From: Voacanga thouarsii
Lineage: Eukaryota > Streptophyta > Magnoliopsida > Gentianales > Apocynaceae
Direction of reading: 5' to 3'
NCBI GenBank assembly: GCA_026120185.1
Contig: JANUWF010002342.1
Span: forward strand, 6,619,501-6,683,500
Length of the DNA: 64,000 nucleotides
Shown here: in pieces, positions 44,450-56,060 of the stretch
Layout of the letters: every line of letters starts with the position of its first letter
Position numbering within the stretch: position 1 is the stretch's first letter
Program-made: the position numbers and the translations under genes
Notes under the pieces: model-generated
The model's database searches: none
What the model was told of the DNA's origin: nothing
The model's input: the letters and a program-made list of their open reading frames with translations, nothing else

Positions 44450-45690
44450 TTAGGTGCTCAGCCCTTCAGCATCCCAAGTATATTGTTTTGGGATTGTAAC
44501 TGCATATTTGATATCCGAATCAAGTTGTTTGAAAGAATGATTAGGGGCCATCCTTGAAATGCTGCCTTTCTGAGAATCAGGATTATCTCCATTTAGAGCA
44601 TTCTTTGGTTCTACAATTGGCATTGTAACTATACACTTCATGTCTGCCTCGTTGCTTTTGAAATCGATATTCTGCTGCATTATAGTCTTGTTTCCAGAAA
44701 TATCACAACTACCCTTAGTTTGCTGCATATTGACTAAATTTTGAAGGCAATGATTTCCAGTATGTTCTTTGGAGGAGACATCTGAATGCTTCATTCCACC
44801 AAAGAAGGCTGTTGACTCTTTCTCTTTCTGTAGTCTACTAAGGTAAAGGCGATACTTCTAACAACAAAAGATATCTTCGTGAGATCTTTTGTATCAAAGA
44901 GAAGAATGAATCTAAAGTAGAACATCTAATAAAGGTTTCTAATAAAACAACCACCAGAAAGCAAACCCAGGACATAATTAACAAATGGATCTCTATATTA
45001 GAATTTAAAGCTAGTAGTGAATTTAGCTGTGAGAAAGGCAAGAAAAAACAAACCATGCACGGGTGGTAAAAAGAGAATGATTATTGATGTGCAAAACCTG
45101 CGAAAGTCTTTCCTCACAGAACATTGAGTATACCTCTTGGCATAACATTCCAATTCTTATACAGAATATTAGTGGCAAGGATGACAAAGATTTACCTGCA
45201 AATGGCTAGCAACATTTTCCCTAGTTAACCAAGGCACCCCTATCAAGTCAAGTATCTTCTTAGGGCCAACTTCTGCAGAAGAAAACTAAAATCATGGAAT
45301 CTAATCAGCCCCAAACATTTACTCTATATGAAATGTGAGACTTGACTTTAATGTCAATGATTGAAAAAGGTCAGAGTTTATTAACTTACTATCATAACCA
45401 ATTTGGTTTACTGATTTGACAAATTTCTGATGAAGATCGACGGTCCAAACAACTCTAGTTTTTTTAACAGATGAAGAATCACTACATTCTCTATCATCAT
45501 GCCTATTCTCAGGGTCTTTTCTTTTCTTTCCTGAAGTCAGGTCACTTCCGCTAGGAAAGTGTCTCTCCTCAGATTAGTCATATGCATTTCTCATAAATTG
45601 GATTCCTCAAGTCTTTCATGTTTTTCAAGTTCTTTCACCTCATGTATTCGTTTTCTAAATACATGTTAACATGTTGAACACCTTTCATTA
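44450..45690 (-). pseudogene. Type-B response regulator (ARR-B) fragment with GARP/Myb-like domain
   Basis: Three exon remnants on the minus strand. Exon A (about 45690-45390) has HVFRKRIHEVKELEKHERLE, the linker after the receiver domain; then after a stop and a frameshift SGKKRKDPENRHDD, SVKKTRVVWTVDLHQKFVKS and VNQIGYD, donor GTAAGT. Exon B (45272-45196) is 77 nt and reads VGPKKILDLIGVPWLTREN and VASHLQ. Exon C (44857-44450) has KYRLYLSRLQKEKESTAFFG, a Gln/Asn-rich region and SFKQLDSDIKYAVTIPKQYT, then stops early at 44450. Order and exon phases (1, then 0) match type-B ARRs, cytokinin-signalling transcription factors of the nucleus. The receiver domain and the C-terminus are missing, so it is a fragment. 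Confidence 0.88.
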
Positions 45691-45821
45691 CCCTACTTGT
45701 TTCTCTTAGAATAGGATTCATAACAAATAATAGCATTTAAAATGTATAAGACATATAGGCTACTAACTTGCTAAATCAGCAATCCATAAAATAAGAGTTT
45801 ATAGTGGCAGAAGAGAAACAC

Positions 45822-46722
45822 CTGTGGTTTTAAGAAGGTGATCACAGCTTCAACGTCTTGGCAAGATTCCTGCCGCAAAAAAAAAAAAAAAGATTATATA
45901 TTCTCTATTTTGTCTCTCGTATTTCTGGATCATCCTAAAGGAAAATGACCAAGAAAATGTAATGACAGAAAACCAGCATATTTATATGCAACCACAAAGA
46001 ACTTCTGAAGCGCAGATGTGATAAATAACTTCTCTCCTGCATAGCAAAGAAAACAACGAGCAATCTTTCTTTTTTTCTTTTTTTTTTCTTTGATCTAATC
46101 TGCCCATATATGTTTAGCTTTATTGGTTAAATGTGGGAGCTGATAATCAATCAAGAACAAATTTTGTAGTAATTCAACAATTAGTATGTCCGAAAAATAC
46201 ATTTTTCAAGATTTTTTTTTTTTAAAGGGCAACCAAGAAGTGACGAAGAACCAAAAATCCTATTTTCTCCCTCTCTGTAAGCAACCCAATGCAAAAGAAA
46301 GGGCCATTCTACTGGTGAGACAAATTTAATTTTAAAAAAAGTTCAAAACAAAAAGAAGATAAATAAATTCATACCGAAGAAACATGAGCCGTCCCAACTA
46401 AATACACATCACAAACTCCTCCTTCCCCCTTCGACTTGTATGTGAGTTTCATCACTTTCCCCACCAACTCATTCGGCAACTCCCTCCTCTCACTCTCTCC
46501 TACTCCTCCACCACCACCACTCACCGACAACGCCTCATTACCCTCCTCACCCCGCCTTTCACCATCCACCACACTCTCCTCCTCCGAGTAGCTAACTTTA
46601 GCAGTGGTGGCATTATCAACATGAACATAATCTTCAGAGCTACTACCACTAGCACCTCTTCCTTCCTTGCTGCCAGTGGCGACTGTAGAAACTGTATTTG
46701 ACTTGTCAGACTCCAAGTCCAT
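45822..46722 (-). pseudogene. TraB-domain protein gene fragment, exons 1-2
   Basis: Exon 1 (46722-46375) starts MDLESDKSNTVSTVATGSKE, has an acidic low-complexity N-terminus with a Gly run, and reaches LPNELVGKVMKLTYKSK, then GGVCDVYLVGTAHVSS, the conserved start of the TraB fold (GTAHVS). The donor is TCG|GTATGA, phase 0. Exon 2 (45869-45822, 48 nt) reads ESCQDVEAVITFLKPQ with acceptor GCGGCAG and donor CAG|GTGTTT. Plant TraB-family proteins continue VVFLELCSSR... for some 250 residues; nothing of that is present downstream, where response-regulator exons begin within 150 bp. Exons 1 and 2 have no stop or frameshift. The plant TraB proteins are poorly characterised, some at mitochondrial or ER membranes. 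Confidence 0.85.
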
Positions 46723-47163
46723 GTACTTAGTGTCTTGACGTTGTGATGGGGCTGGTGGTTAGGGTTTAAATTGGTGGAGAAGTGGTGTAATTGAATGTGT
46801 GTGAAATGTATGATGGATAATGCAGCGCTGGCGGATCTGATACTGGAGGAATGAGAGCGGAGGGTCTTTGCAAAGTTAAGAGGCAAATTTAGTATAGAAA
46901 AATCAGAACTTCATCGAAATAAATCAACAAAAAAAGGGAAAAACAGAAAAATCCTAACCGAGCCAGTCATAGACTGCTTGCGTTCAGATGGTTGGGGTGT
47001 CATTACAGAAACGATTTTCTTGGAGCATTTAATTGAAAATAAGGCTTACGAAGAGAAAGACGAAAGTCCCATACCTTTCTGTATCCCATCAAGAGCGACA
47101 AAGAGAGAGAGAGAGAAAAGGGGTTTGAATGTTTGATGGCGTGCATTTGCGCTTTAGAGCAAA
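46723..47163 (-). other. 5' flank of the TraB fragment
   Basis: Contains the likely 5' UTR (pyrimidine- and CCAC-rich) and upstream DNA, including a purine run GAGAGAGAGAGAGAAAAGG near 47107. No clear TATA box. A possible upstream small ORF (ATG near 47003) was noted without support. Confidence 0.4.
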
Positions 47164-47318
47164 GGGTTTGTTCTAAAATGAGATAATCTTTGTCTCAATC
47201 TATCTAGATTTAATGAATTCATTGAATTCAGTTTAGTAGGGGTTTGTTCTAAAATGAGATAACTTTCGTCTTGATCTATCTGGATTCAATGAATTCCTTG
47301 AATTCAGTTCAGATGGAT
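47164..47318. repeat. 76-bp tandem duplication
   Basis: GGTTTGTTCTAAAATGAGAT starts each copy (47165 and 47241). Each copy ends in a GAATTC-rich stretch (AATGAATTCATTGAATTCAG). The copies differ at a handful of positions. Confidence 0.85.
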
Positions 47319-47468
47319 AACTTTCATATTTATTAAAAAAAAAGAAGTATTTAAAAAAATTTCAGGTGTACTCAGCAATTCAAAGTACCCATGTGTCAAC
47401 ATAGGAAGTGCCAAGTGTCACTTCAATAACAATGCCATGTGTCGCTATGGGGTGCTTCCGCAACTACT

Positions 47469-47517
<49 letters not shown>

Positions 47518-48117
47518 ACTTTTAATAGAAATCCCCTATTTGGTGTTTCAACTTCAACTGTACTCTTTCTATAGGATTTAATTGTTATTGAAGTTTCGTA
47601 AAATTGTAGATGAGCTACCTTTTAAGTCCAGAATTAATTTCATTGGTGATATGGTCATGTTACTAGAATTTGTTGTGGCTAATTTCTTTAGAACATCTAT
47701 GTAAAAGATGCAAGATTAATTAGTATTTTCTTATTGACTATTCAGGTGTAGTTGAATTGCTATCTAGTTATTTCAAGCGAACAAACCGAATGGTTTACCT
47801 TTTTTGGTCAAGCACGTAAACTGGTCATCAAAATGCTGCATATCCATTAGCTTATGCTAATGACGGAAGCAATGATACTTTAGGTTTTCTTTGTTTTAGT
47901 TTTATTTCGATTAATATTTCATGAAAATTCTGCATATCCATTCTTTCTTTATATATATATTTTTTATTTTTTCCACTCTTTTGGCTGTTGGATTAAGGCT
48001 TTATTTCTCAAATTCTTCTTTTTTCCGCTCTTTTACCTTTTTTTTTTTTTTTCAAATTCTTCTTTCTAGTTCATCAGGTGCATTATTTCTTTTAACAATG
48101 ATGTGGATTTTTTTTTT
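47319..48117. other. Non-coding stretch with a TG microsatellite
   Basis: AT-rich DNA with T runs near 48040. A frame at about 47747-47890 has some protein-like wording (SSYFKRTNRMV; AYPLAYANDGSND) but has a stop and no splice support; I do not call it. Confidence 0.45.
47471..47516. repeat. (TG)n microsatellite
   Basis: 23 TG units. Confidence 0.95.
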
Positions 48118-50159
48118 AAGGCTATCGATAAGGTAGTTCAGATGGATGAATAGTCTTTTGATATGGATTTGGATCCAGATATTATGTGAAAAAAGATGGC
48201 TCAATATATTAAGACAGTAGCTAAGGAAGTACTTGGTGAATCTAAAGGAAGAGTACCACTAAACAAGGACGCGTCGTGGTGGAATAATGAAGTGAAAGAA
48301 GCCATAAGGAGTAAAAGAGAGTGCTATAAAAATTAGGGAAGTGCGGGAGTGATGAGAATTTTGAGAAATATAAGGTCGCAAGAAGAGAAGCTAAAGAACT
48401 TTTTTAGAAAAGCAAGATCCACAATTTTCAAGGATTTATATAAAAAGCTGGATACTAAAGATGGGAAGAATAACATATATAGAGTGATGCGTTTTAGGGA
48501 GAAGAAAATTAGAAATATTGATGTGGTGAAATATGTGAAAAACAACAACTATAGAGTTTTTGTTAAAGATGAAGAAATCAAGGAGAGATCAAGGTCTTAT
48601 TTTGATAAATTATTTAACGGGAATCAAGTTCAAGTTCTAAATGTGGAAGCCTTGCGATTTTGAACGAAGAGGTTAACCGTGTATGTATTCATCGTATTCA
48701 GAAGCATAAAGTTTGAAAGGCCCTTAAAAGGATGAGACCAAAAAAGGCAGTGGGACCAAATGGTATACCGATCGAGGTTTGGAAGTGTTTAGAAGAGATA
48801 GGTATTACGTGGTTGTCAAGTCTGTTCAACAAGATATATAGAGTTAATAAGATACCTATAGAGTGGAGGAAGAGTACTTTAATTCCTTTGTACAAGAATA
48901 AAGGGGATGTTCAAGATTGTGCTAATTACCATAGGATTAAACTTATGAGTCACACTATGAAACTTTGGGAGATAGTGATTAAATAGAGGTTAAGGGGCAT
49001 TGTACAAATTTTAAATAATCAATTTGATTTTATGCCTAGACGTTCCACTGCGGAGGTAATTCATTTATTATGGCAAATGATTGAATATTATAAGAAAAGA
49101 AAGAAAAATTTTCATATGGTATTTATTAACTTGGAGAAAGCCTATAACAAGGTGCCTAGAGAAATAGTTTGGTGGGTGCTGGCCAAGAAAAGTGTATCGT
49201 TAAAGTATATTACTCTCATTAAAGATATGTATGAGGGAGCATGTACAGGTGTAAGAAGTTGCACCGGAGTGACTACAAAGTTTCCTATTATTATTGAGGT
49301 GCATCAAGAATCAGTGCTTAACTCTTTCCTCTTTGCGGCCGTTATGGACGAGTTGACTTGCACTTTATAGGAAGCTGTGCTATAGTGTAAATTGTTTGCA
49401 GATGATATTATGTTGATTGATGAGACTAGAGCTGGTGTAAATGCTAAATTAGAGTTGTAGCGATAGACATTAGAATCCAAGGGTTTCAGAATTAGTAGAA
49501 GTAAAACGGAGTATATGAAATGCAAGTTTAGTATCAGCAAAAATATCGCTCAGAGTATAACTTTGGATAGTAGAGATATACCAGTAGGTGATTACTTCTG
49601 ATATCTAGGATCTATTATTCGGAAAGACGGAAAGCTCGATGGCAACATTGCACATTGAGTTACGGCAAGTTGATTGAAATGAGGAGTGAGACTGGTATTC
49701 TATGTGATCGTAATAGACCATTAAGCCTAAAGAGAAAGTTCTATAGAACAGTTGTAAGACCTTTTTTGCACACGAAATGCTGAGCAGTTAAAATGTGTTA
49801 TATTCACAAAATGAAAGTAGCTAAGATGCGTATGTTATGGTAGATGTGTGGGTATACTAGAAAGGAGTGAGTCAGAAATGAGACCATTAGAGAAAAAGTG
49901 AGAGTGGCATCTATTAAGGAGAAGATGAGAGAAAGCCGCTTGTGTTAATTTGGATACATACAGAGAAGATCGAGTGATGCTTCTATTAGAAAGATTAAGG
50001 GAGGGAGGCAGGATAGGTTAGACAGATATAAAGGCAGGTCTAAAATGTCATGTGTAAAGGTGATTAGGAGAGATATGTCTTTGTTAGATTTGTATGAAAG
50101 TATGACGGTTGATAGAAGGAAGTGGAGAGAAAGGATTCATGTGGATGACCACAGGTAAC
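48118..50159 (+). pseudogene. RTE LINE reverse transcriptase
   Basis: Starts after the endonuclease domain: MAQYIKTVAKEVLGESKGRV, WWNNEVKEAIRSKRECYKN, stop, then IYRVMRFREKKIRNID and VKDEEIKERSRSYFDKLFNG. RT blocks: KKAVGPNGIPIEVWKCLEEI (about 48741-48800), EWRKSTLIPLYKNKGDVQDC, NYHRIKLMSHTMKLWEIVIK, FMPRRSTAEVIHLLWQMIEY, FHMVFINLEKAYNKVPREIV (usual IDLEKAYD; the first catalytic Asp is Asn) and the FADD box at 49395-49406, which is intact. After that, YLGSIIRKDGKLDGNIAH and a stop-rich C-terminal part to about 50159. At least fifteen stops overall. Confidence 0.9.
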
Positions 50160-50213
50160 CTGAGATTGGTTCATGTAGCCGACTCTAAATTTTTAGGGAC
50201 TAAGGTTTAGTTT
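48118..50213 (+). mobile_element. RTE-type LINE, 5'-truncated, tail displaced to 62931
   Basis: Carries an RTE-clade RT and ends in the characteristic plant RTE 3' sequence TTCATGTAGCCGACTCTAAA, then GGGACTAAGGTTTAG, which normally runs straight into a (TTG)n tail. Copia-2 interrupts it at 50213, and the TTG tail is found on the other side of copia-2 at 62934. The endonuclease domain is missing, as in most LINE copies. No target duplication could be identified. Confidence 0.9.
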
Positions 50214-52001
50214 TGTTAGAAAGTATACTCTCAAAGACTATATATTCTGTATAAATATATTACAATAAAATTTTTATTCATTCAATTTAGTTCGTTTCTT
50301 ATATTATTACACGTTTAAGGTCCAAGTATGATAAGTAATGGTCTATGTATTGGGTCATTTTTCACAGTAAGGTATAGACTATGGATACTTATCTTACAAG
50401 TAAAATTGAGTTCTTAGTCGTTTAATGGAATTGGGCATTTCATCAAGGTAAGACTATTATGCAATGAGTTCCAATGAAAAATGGTTTACCTTGAATCAGT
50501 GAGTAGTTCACTCACATCATTGGTATAAGCGTATTTCGAATGCGTAGAATTGGACCTGTAGTAGTAGTCTCTCTTAAAGTACTATAAGTATAGAGACCAG
50601 ACTATTACTGCTACAGCGTGGACAAATAACTTCATACTTGAGTATAAATTGGTGGTCTAGTGACGCTAGGGTCTTGCACTTTGATGTATGTTGGGTGAGA
50701 TTTTTTTTGTGAAATCAATAACCTTATATATTTGGTGTATTACTCTAGTTAATTAAGACGGACCCATGCAACAGAGTTTCTATACTTCACTTAGTGAAGT
50801 TAAATCACCCCCTCGTGATTGTCCAAGATAATCTAATAATCTAGGGCTATGGGAATGTGACTCTAGAATGTGTACTTTTGGGTAGCTTCCAATGATGAGC
50901 AAGTACATTCGAGTGAGTAATGGATTATCAGACTCAAGATCTAAGGATGGTAGATGTCTTTGAGATGAGTGTTAGTACATTTATCCTGTCTCATTGATGA
51001 GTGTTACATAGAGGGGTATTCCCATCATTTTACCTGTAGGTCGGAGATATTGCTTTAGTAATATTATTCTTGGAAATAATATTTTCATATGGTGATAAAT
51101 GAGAGTATTTAAAATGGTAAAATGTAGCCATTTAATAGTAAGAACATTTTGGTTATCTTAGTAGCCATAAATAATATATCTCTTGGTCCCTAAAGTAGCT
51201 CAAGTTACCTTGGTGAAGTTTAGATACAATCTGACCTTAATGGATAATTATTTAGAAGAGAATAACATTTATTTTAAGAGTCCAATTAGAATTAATTAAC
51301 TAGTCTTGGGTTTTTATAAGGTCCAAAAAAAATAATTAATTAATTGAGAGAATTGGGCTGGAATAAATTAAATAATTAGGTTGATATATGTTGACATACA
51401 TTAAGAGTCTAATTAGAATTAATTAATTAGTCTTGGATATTTAATAAAGTTCAGAAAAGATAAATAATTAATTAAGAGGATTAGGCCAATCTTGGATTGG
51501 TTTCAGAGCACAACAGCAAGCCCATTAGGGCTTAATGTTTTTGGCCATTAGGGCTTCATCAAGCCCTAAGGCTAGCCAAAATTAGTGTGCAAGAGGGGGA
51601 GGAAAAAAAATAACATTTTTTTTTTAGCTCTCTTTCCGTGTGTGTCGTTTCTTCCTCTTGTCTCTTGTTCTTCTCTTCTTTCTCCCTTGGAGATATTTTG
51701 ATTATCAAAAAAATGAGCCTTCACTAAGCTAACATAAGAGTAAGGTAGAGTCATACTCTGGAAGATGAAGAAAGGAAGCTTAGATAAGCATAATGCGTAG
51801 GCATAGAAGATTGGCAGGAATACCGGTCAAACTGCAGGTACCTTCTTCTCCCCTTCCAACGCAAGTTCTAGTGCAATCCGACCCTTCATTGGTTAATCCG
51901 CGACCAATAAAGAAAAATAAGTACTCTCTCCTAGATGTGGCTCGGAAAACAAAAAAAAATTTCACTGCATTTTCTTTGATGTTTTCCGTTTTGATCCTTG
52001 A
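50214..52001 (+). repeat. copia-2 5' LTR
   Basis: 1788 bp starting TGTTAGAAAG. The end, CCTTGA, corresponds to CCTTCA in the 3' LTR, so the CA terminus has one substitution. Contains the inverted repeat (50530-50544, one arm changed), two copies of a GAATTAATTAA-rich block and the leader exon 51793-51916. Confidence 0.88.
51793..51916 (+). CDS. LTR-encoded leader exon in the copia-2 5' LTR
   Basis: Open from ATG 51793: MRRHRRLAGIPVKLQVPSSP, then a Pro/Val/Gln-rich stretch to about NPRPIKKN. 124 nt to the position of the donor, phase 1. The donor, GTAAGT in the 3' LTR copy, is ATAAGT here, so the splice site is probably dead in this copy. Reading frame intact. No known domain. Confidence 0.42.
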
Positions 52002-52003
52002 AA

Positions 52004-52014
52004 TGGTATCAGAG
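52004..52014 (+). other. copia-2 primer-binding site
   Basis: TGGTATCAGAG, a perfect match to the initiator tRNA-Met type PBS, two bases after the LTR. Confidence 0.85.
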
Positions 52015-52715
52015 TCACGGTTTTCATCTAGGAGCATGTACTGGGGTTAAAAACTGAACAATATGGTTCATTTATTATTAAAAATGAATCTTTTGTGATT
52101 TCATGTGATCTCTCATACATTGGTTTCTAGAATTCATGTACGCCTCGCAGTTAGAGGTATAGGATCATGTATTCTATTGATTTTCCCATTGTTTTTCTGG
52201 TTTTGAGTAAATGCAATGTACACCTCGTAGTTAGAGACATAAGTACTTGTAAAGGCATATTTTTATGCCTGGTTTTGCGTTTTTTTAACTTGTATATTTC
52301 GGGGACTGAAAAACGTGATTGCTAGAATTAATGAGGGGTGAAAATTTGCTGTAAAACAAGATTTTTTTAGAAATCGACAAACTCCAGAATAGACCTAGTG
52401 TCAGGTGGCCCGATCAGGCCAGGCGCTAAGTCCATTCTGCCCAATCGGAGGTTTTGGAGAAACAGTGAAGACTTGGTGCCAGGTGGGCCCAATGGACCAG
52501 TCACCAGGTCCATTCTGTCGAGAGGCAGATGAGCACAATTTTGTCCAAGAAAAGGGAGAGCACTGCTAAAGCTCTGTACCTTAATTTTTCATTGATGTAA
52601 TTATATTTTGAAACCATTGTATGAGGTTAATTTTCCATAATAGTTTTATTTATCTATGGATGAATAATTTGTATGAAAATAAGTAGTAAAGGATGGAACC
52701 ACCTTAAGATTAAAC
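52015..52715 (+). other. copia-2 leader with CCAGG-type repeats
   Basis: Non-coding. Around 52385-52525 are four GC-rich motifs (GTCAGGTGGCCC, AGGCCAGGCGC, GTGCCAGGTGGGCCC, CACCAGGTCCATTCTG) resembling the palindrome cluster at 12130-12250. The stretch ends abruptly at the copia-3 LTR. Confidence 0.6.
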
Positions 52716-53062
52716 TGTTAGGGATATGCCCTAAAGTCAATTTGTACTTATACAATTGTCATTATATTTTATATAATAATATGAGGCTTTCCTTTCCATG
52801 AATAGTGAGTTTTGTTTTGTTGGTCATCAAGTACGTGACTTGATAGTAAAACCCTACAATGAATACAATGACTATTCTAAAACTGTCCCTGATCGATTAT
52901 TATTATTGGAATAATAATAAATTAAGATTAGTATGTTTGTGACTTGATGGCTATGTTTTACTGGCCATGGATATTTGTGATATCGAGTCAAGACATAAAT
53001 AAATGTTAGAGAACATTGTATTGGACATGACCCACTGTGAGAGTACTTCATGGAATATGTTA
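52716..53062 (+). repeat. copia-3 5' LTR remnant
   Basis: About 345 bp nearly identical to the start of the 3' LTR (58163-58508), up to TTCATGGAATATGT. Beyond that the sequences are unrelated. The remaining ~1.1 kb of LTR and the PBS are gone. Confidence 0.85.
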
Positions 53063-54137
53063 TCTGTATAAATATGATTAAAAGATCGCATATTGTCTGT
53101 AATATGAATTTTCACGGCGATGGTTATTAAGGGGTCCGAACGTTAATTTGATTAATTTTCGGAAATCGGAAGGCAAAATCTCATTCAATGAGAGTAGGAA
53201 TGTTAACTTGATGGCTATGTTTTACTGCCCCTTGACCCCGCCAGGGGCGTTGCCCTTGGAACCCCAACTAACTGTTCGTTGTGTGTTATTCGTCAATGTT
53301 TTTGATTGTAGTTGTGGATTATTTTGAATAGTGCATAGCATGGCCCGTTTTATCCCAATGTGATTGGCTGGTTACATTATGGTTGTTTTAAGTTGTAATT
53401 TTTAAATACGGCCTGCGTGTCGTTTTTCATTGTTGTAAAATTGTACTGCTTTCCTAGAACAGGAATTATTTTAATTTTACTATCCAATGTAAAAGAAGAC
53501 GGCAGCCGACATTTACAACCAAGGAGGAGTATGCTCAAGGCATTAGAGAATGCTTAAGGAGTTCATATACCTAGATTGACCACCTTGATCTTCACTTTGC
53601 TCGTGATGATCAACATAGGTTATGGGCCATGCTATGTCACTTTTATTTATGTCTTGCATGCATATTTGATATGTTTATTTCCTGCTTACTACAATCCAAT
53701 CAAATTTTTTTAAGAAAAAAAAAATTTAAGTGTTAAATGCCTTCCAAAATCAAACACTTGTTATTACTTAGATCATCATATGGTCATTCTTGCCAAAGTA
53801 GGATGCTTTTGATTATCTGAGTGAGATAAGATGGAAAATAGTTTTCCATATGTTTGATATGGTTTGACTTAACTGGGCTATCAAAATGATTTTGGGCCTA
53901 GGGCATTTTATGAGATATTTTTAGCCGGGACATTTGATGTCTATCTCATTTAAAATTAGAATTTTTATTTAATTATAAGATTAAAGCCAAAGCTTACTTA
54001 TGATTAAAACAAAATATTTTTCCCCACTACGAAACATCAAAATGTTGAAGTTTCAAAAAGTTTAAATGCTTTTAGTGGGAGTTTTTCGTTAGAGTCTCAA
54101 AAAAATTAATTACTTTGCATATTTTTGTATGTAGATA
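53063..54137 (+). other. copia-3 leader region, no coding signal
   Basis: Includes a GC-rich stretch CTTGACCCCGCCAGGGGCGT with inverted CCCC/GGGG segments (about 53229-53265). A 22-bp direct repeat of LTR sequence lies at 53216-53237 (first copy 52942-52963), likely a deletion scar. The rest is AT-rich up to the gag ATG. Confidence 0.55.
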
Positions 54138-54969
54138 ATGGCAACAAACAGTTGGAATAATTCATTGCGATCTGTGCTTGAGAAAGACAAGCTTAGTGGG
54201 ACTAACTTTCTTGATTGGGCACGAAACTTAAGAATTGTTCTTAAGCAAGAAAAAAGGCTCTATGTTCTTGAAAATCCTATTCCCCCTACTCCAGCAAATA
54301 ACGCCTCAAAAGCTGAAAAAGATGCTTATAGTAAGCACAAAGATGACTCCAACGATGTTACTTGCCTCATGCTAGCAACCATGAACTCTGAACTTCAAAA
54401 ACAGTTTGAAGAAGCAGAGGCATATGACATGATTGTGCATCTCAAGGAAATGTTCCAAGAGCAAGCACGACAAGAGAGATTTGAAACTCACAAGGCGTTA
54501 AATGCATGTAAGATGGTTTACGGCACCTCGGTAAGCTGCTCATGTCCTTAAAATGAAGGGCTATCTAGATCATCTTGATAAGCTTGGTGCTCCTGTTAAT
54601 CATGACATGGCCACGGATTTGATCTTGGGCTCTTTACCTGCTGAGTATGACCAGTTTGTCATGAATTTTAACATGCATAATATGGAGAAATCCATTACTG
54701 AATTGCATGGGATGCTAAAACAAGCTGAATTGAACATTAAGAAGAATACTCCTAGTGTTCTAATGGTTCAAAAAGGGAAAGGCAAAAAGAACAACCAAAA
54801 GGGCAAGGTCATGGCTAGTAAGGGTAAGGACAAGGCAAAGTCCAAGTTCAAGCCCAAACCTAAGGCCAAAACACCAAAGGAGGGAGCTTGCCACCATTGT
54901 GGAGAACAAGGACATTGGTTAAAAAATTGCAAGCTCTATTTGGAAGCAAAGAAAAAAGAAGAGCGGTGA
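54138..54969 (+). pseudogene. copia-3 gag, single frameshift
   Basis: ATG 54138 gives MATNSWNNSLRSVLEKDKLS, GTNFLDWARNLRIVLKQEKR, then LMLATMNSELQKQFEEAEAY and QARQERFETHKALNACKMVY, typical of a large plant copia gag family. A small indel near 54530 shifts the frame. The second part (54553-54969) reads MKGYLDHLDKLGAPVNHDMA, DLILGSLPAEYDQFVMNFNM, a lysine-rich linker and the CCHC zinc knuckle CHHCGEQGHWLKNC, ending TGA. Apart from the frameshift, gag is intact; it is the best-preserved gag in the window. Confidence 0.92.
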
Positions 54970-55014
54970 GGCTGCAGCTCAGGTATTTATGTTATTGAAA
55001 TTAATTTATCTACT

Positions 55015-56060
55015 TCGATTCATGGGTATTGGATACCGGTTGTGGATCTCACATTTGTGTAAATGTGCAGGGTCTAAAAAGGAGTAGAGCCTTGGCAAAA
55101 GGCGAGGTGGACCTACGAGTTGCGAATGGAGCAAAAGTTGCTGCGATGAGTTGTAGGAACTTTTGAATTAATTTTGCCCGAGTGGGCTTGTTTTAGAACC
55201 GAACAATTGTTTTTATGTTCCTGCTATGAGTAGGAATATTATTTCAGTTTCTTGTTTGGATTTAGAAGGTTTTGAATTTGTTATTAGGAATAACATTTGC
55301 TCCATTAATAAAAACGGCATTTTTTATGGAGATGCTTCATTATCGAATGGGCTTTATATTCTAAATCTTCGTGGATCTTCGGACATGTCTATCTATAATA
55401 TAAATACTAAGAGATTAAAATCCAATGATTTAAATCGGACTTATTTACGGCATTGTCGTTTGGGCCATATAAATTAGAAACGCATAACAAAGCTTCATAA
55501 TGATGGGCTTCTAAAATCGTTTGATTTAGAATCTTACGAGAACATGTGATTCTTGTTTATTAGGCAAAATGACTAAAGCGCCTTTCAAAAGACAAAATGA
55601 AAGGGCAAGCTGATTTATTGGGCCTAATACATACTGATGTATGTGGACCAATGAATTCACTCGCTAGAGGAGGATTTCGATACTTCATTACATTTACGAG
55701 ATGATTTCAGCGAGATATGGCTACCGTATCCGATGAAACACAAATCTGAATCGTTCCAGAAATTCAAAGAATTTCAAAACGAAGTACAAAATCAACTTGG
55801 CAAAAGTATCAAAACACTTCGATCGGATCGAGGTGGTGAATACTTAAGCCACGAGTTTGACGAGCATCTTAAAAATTGTGGAATTATTTCCCAATTAACT
55901 CCACCAGGAACACCTCAATGGAATGGTGTATCCGAACGGAGAAATCGGACTTTATTAGATATGGTTCGATCAATGATGAGTCAAGCTGATCTTCCAATCT
56001 CCTTTTGGGGTTATGCCACGGAGGCTGCTTGCATTCATACTAAATCGAGTTCCATCTAAA
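55015..56060 (+). pseudogene. copia-3 protease and integrase
   Basis: The protease active site VLDTGCGSHICVNVQGL lies at about 55030-55080. The frame reaches a stop near 55166. GAG-pre-integrase: MSRNIISVSCLDLEGFEFVI, RTYLRHCRLGHIN then TAG (about 55476). The integrase core has TDVCGPMNSLARGGFRYFIT near 55634 (first Asp), KTLRSDRGGEYLSHEFDEHL near 55812 (second Asp) and NGVSERRNRTLLDMVRSMMS near 55923 (catalytic Glu). All three acidic residues are present. At least three frameshifts or stops separate the pieces. Confidence 0.9.

Noticed and set aside
46521..46886. Minus-strand ORF of 121 codons overlapping TraB exon 1
   Set aside because: Different frame from the TraB exon, low-complexity composition, no homology recognised; the GTAHVS frame explains the region.
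47747..47890. Protein-like plus-strand frame before the LINE
   Set aside because: Has an in-frame stop, no splice sites and no recognisable family; too short to support.
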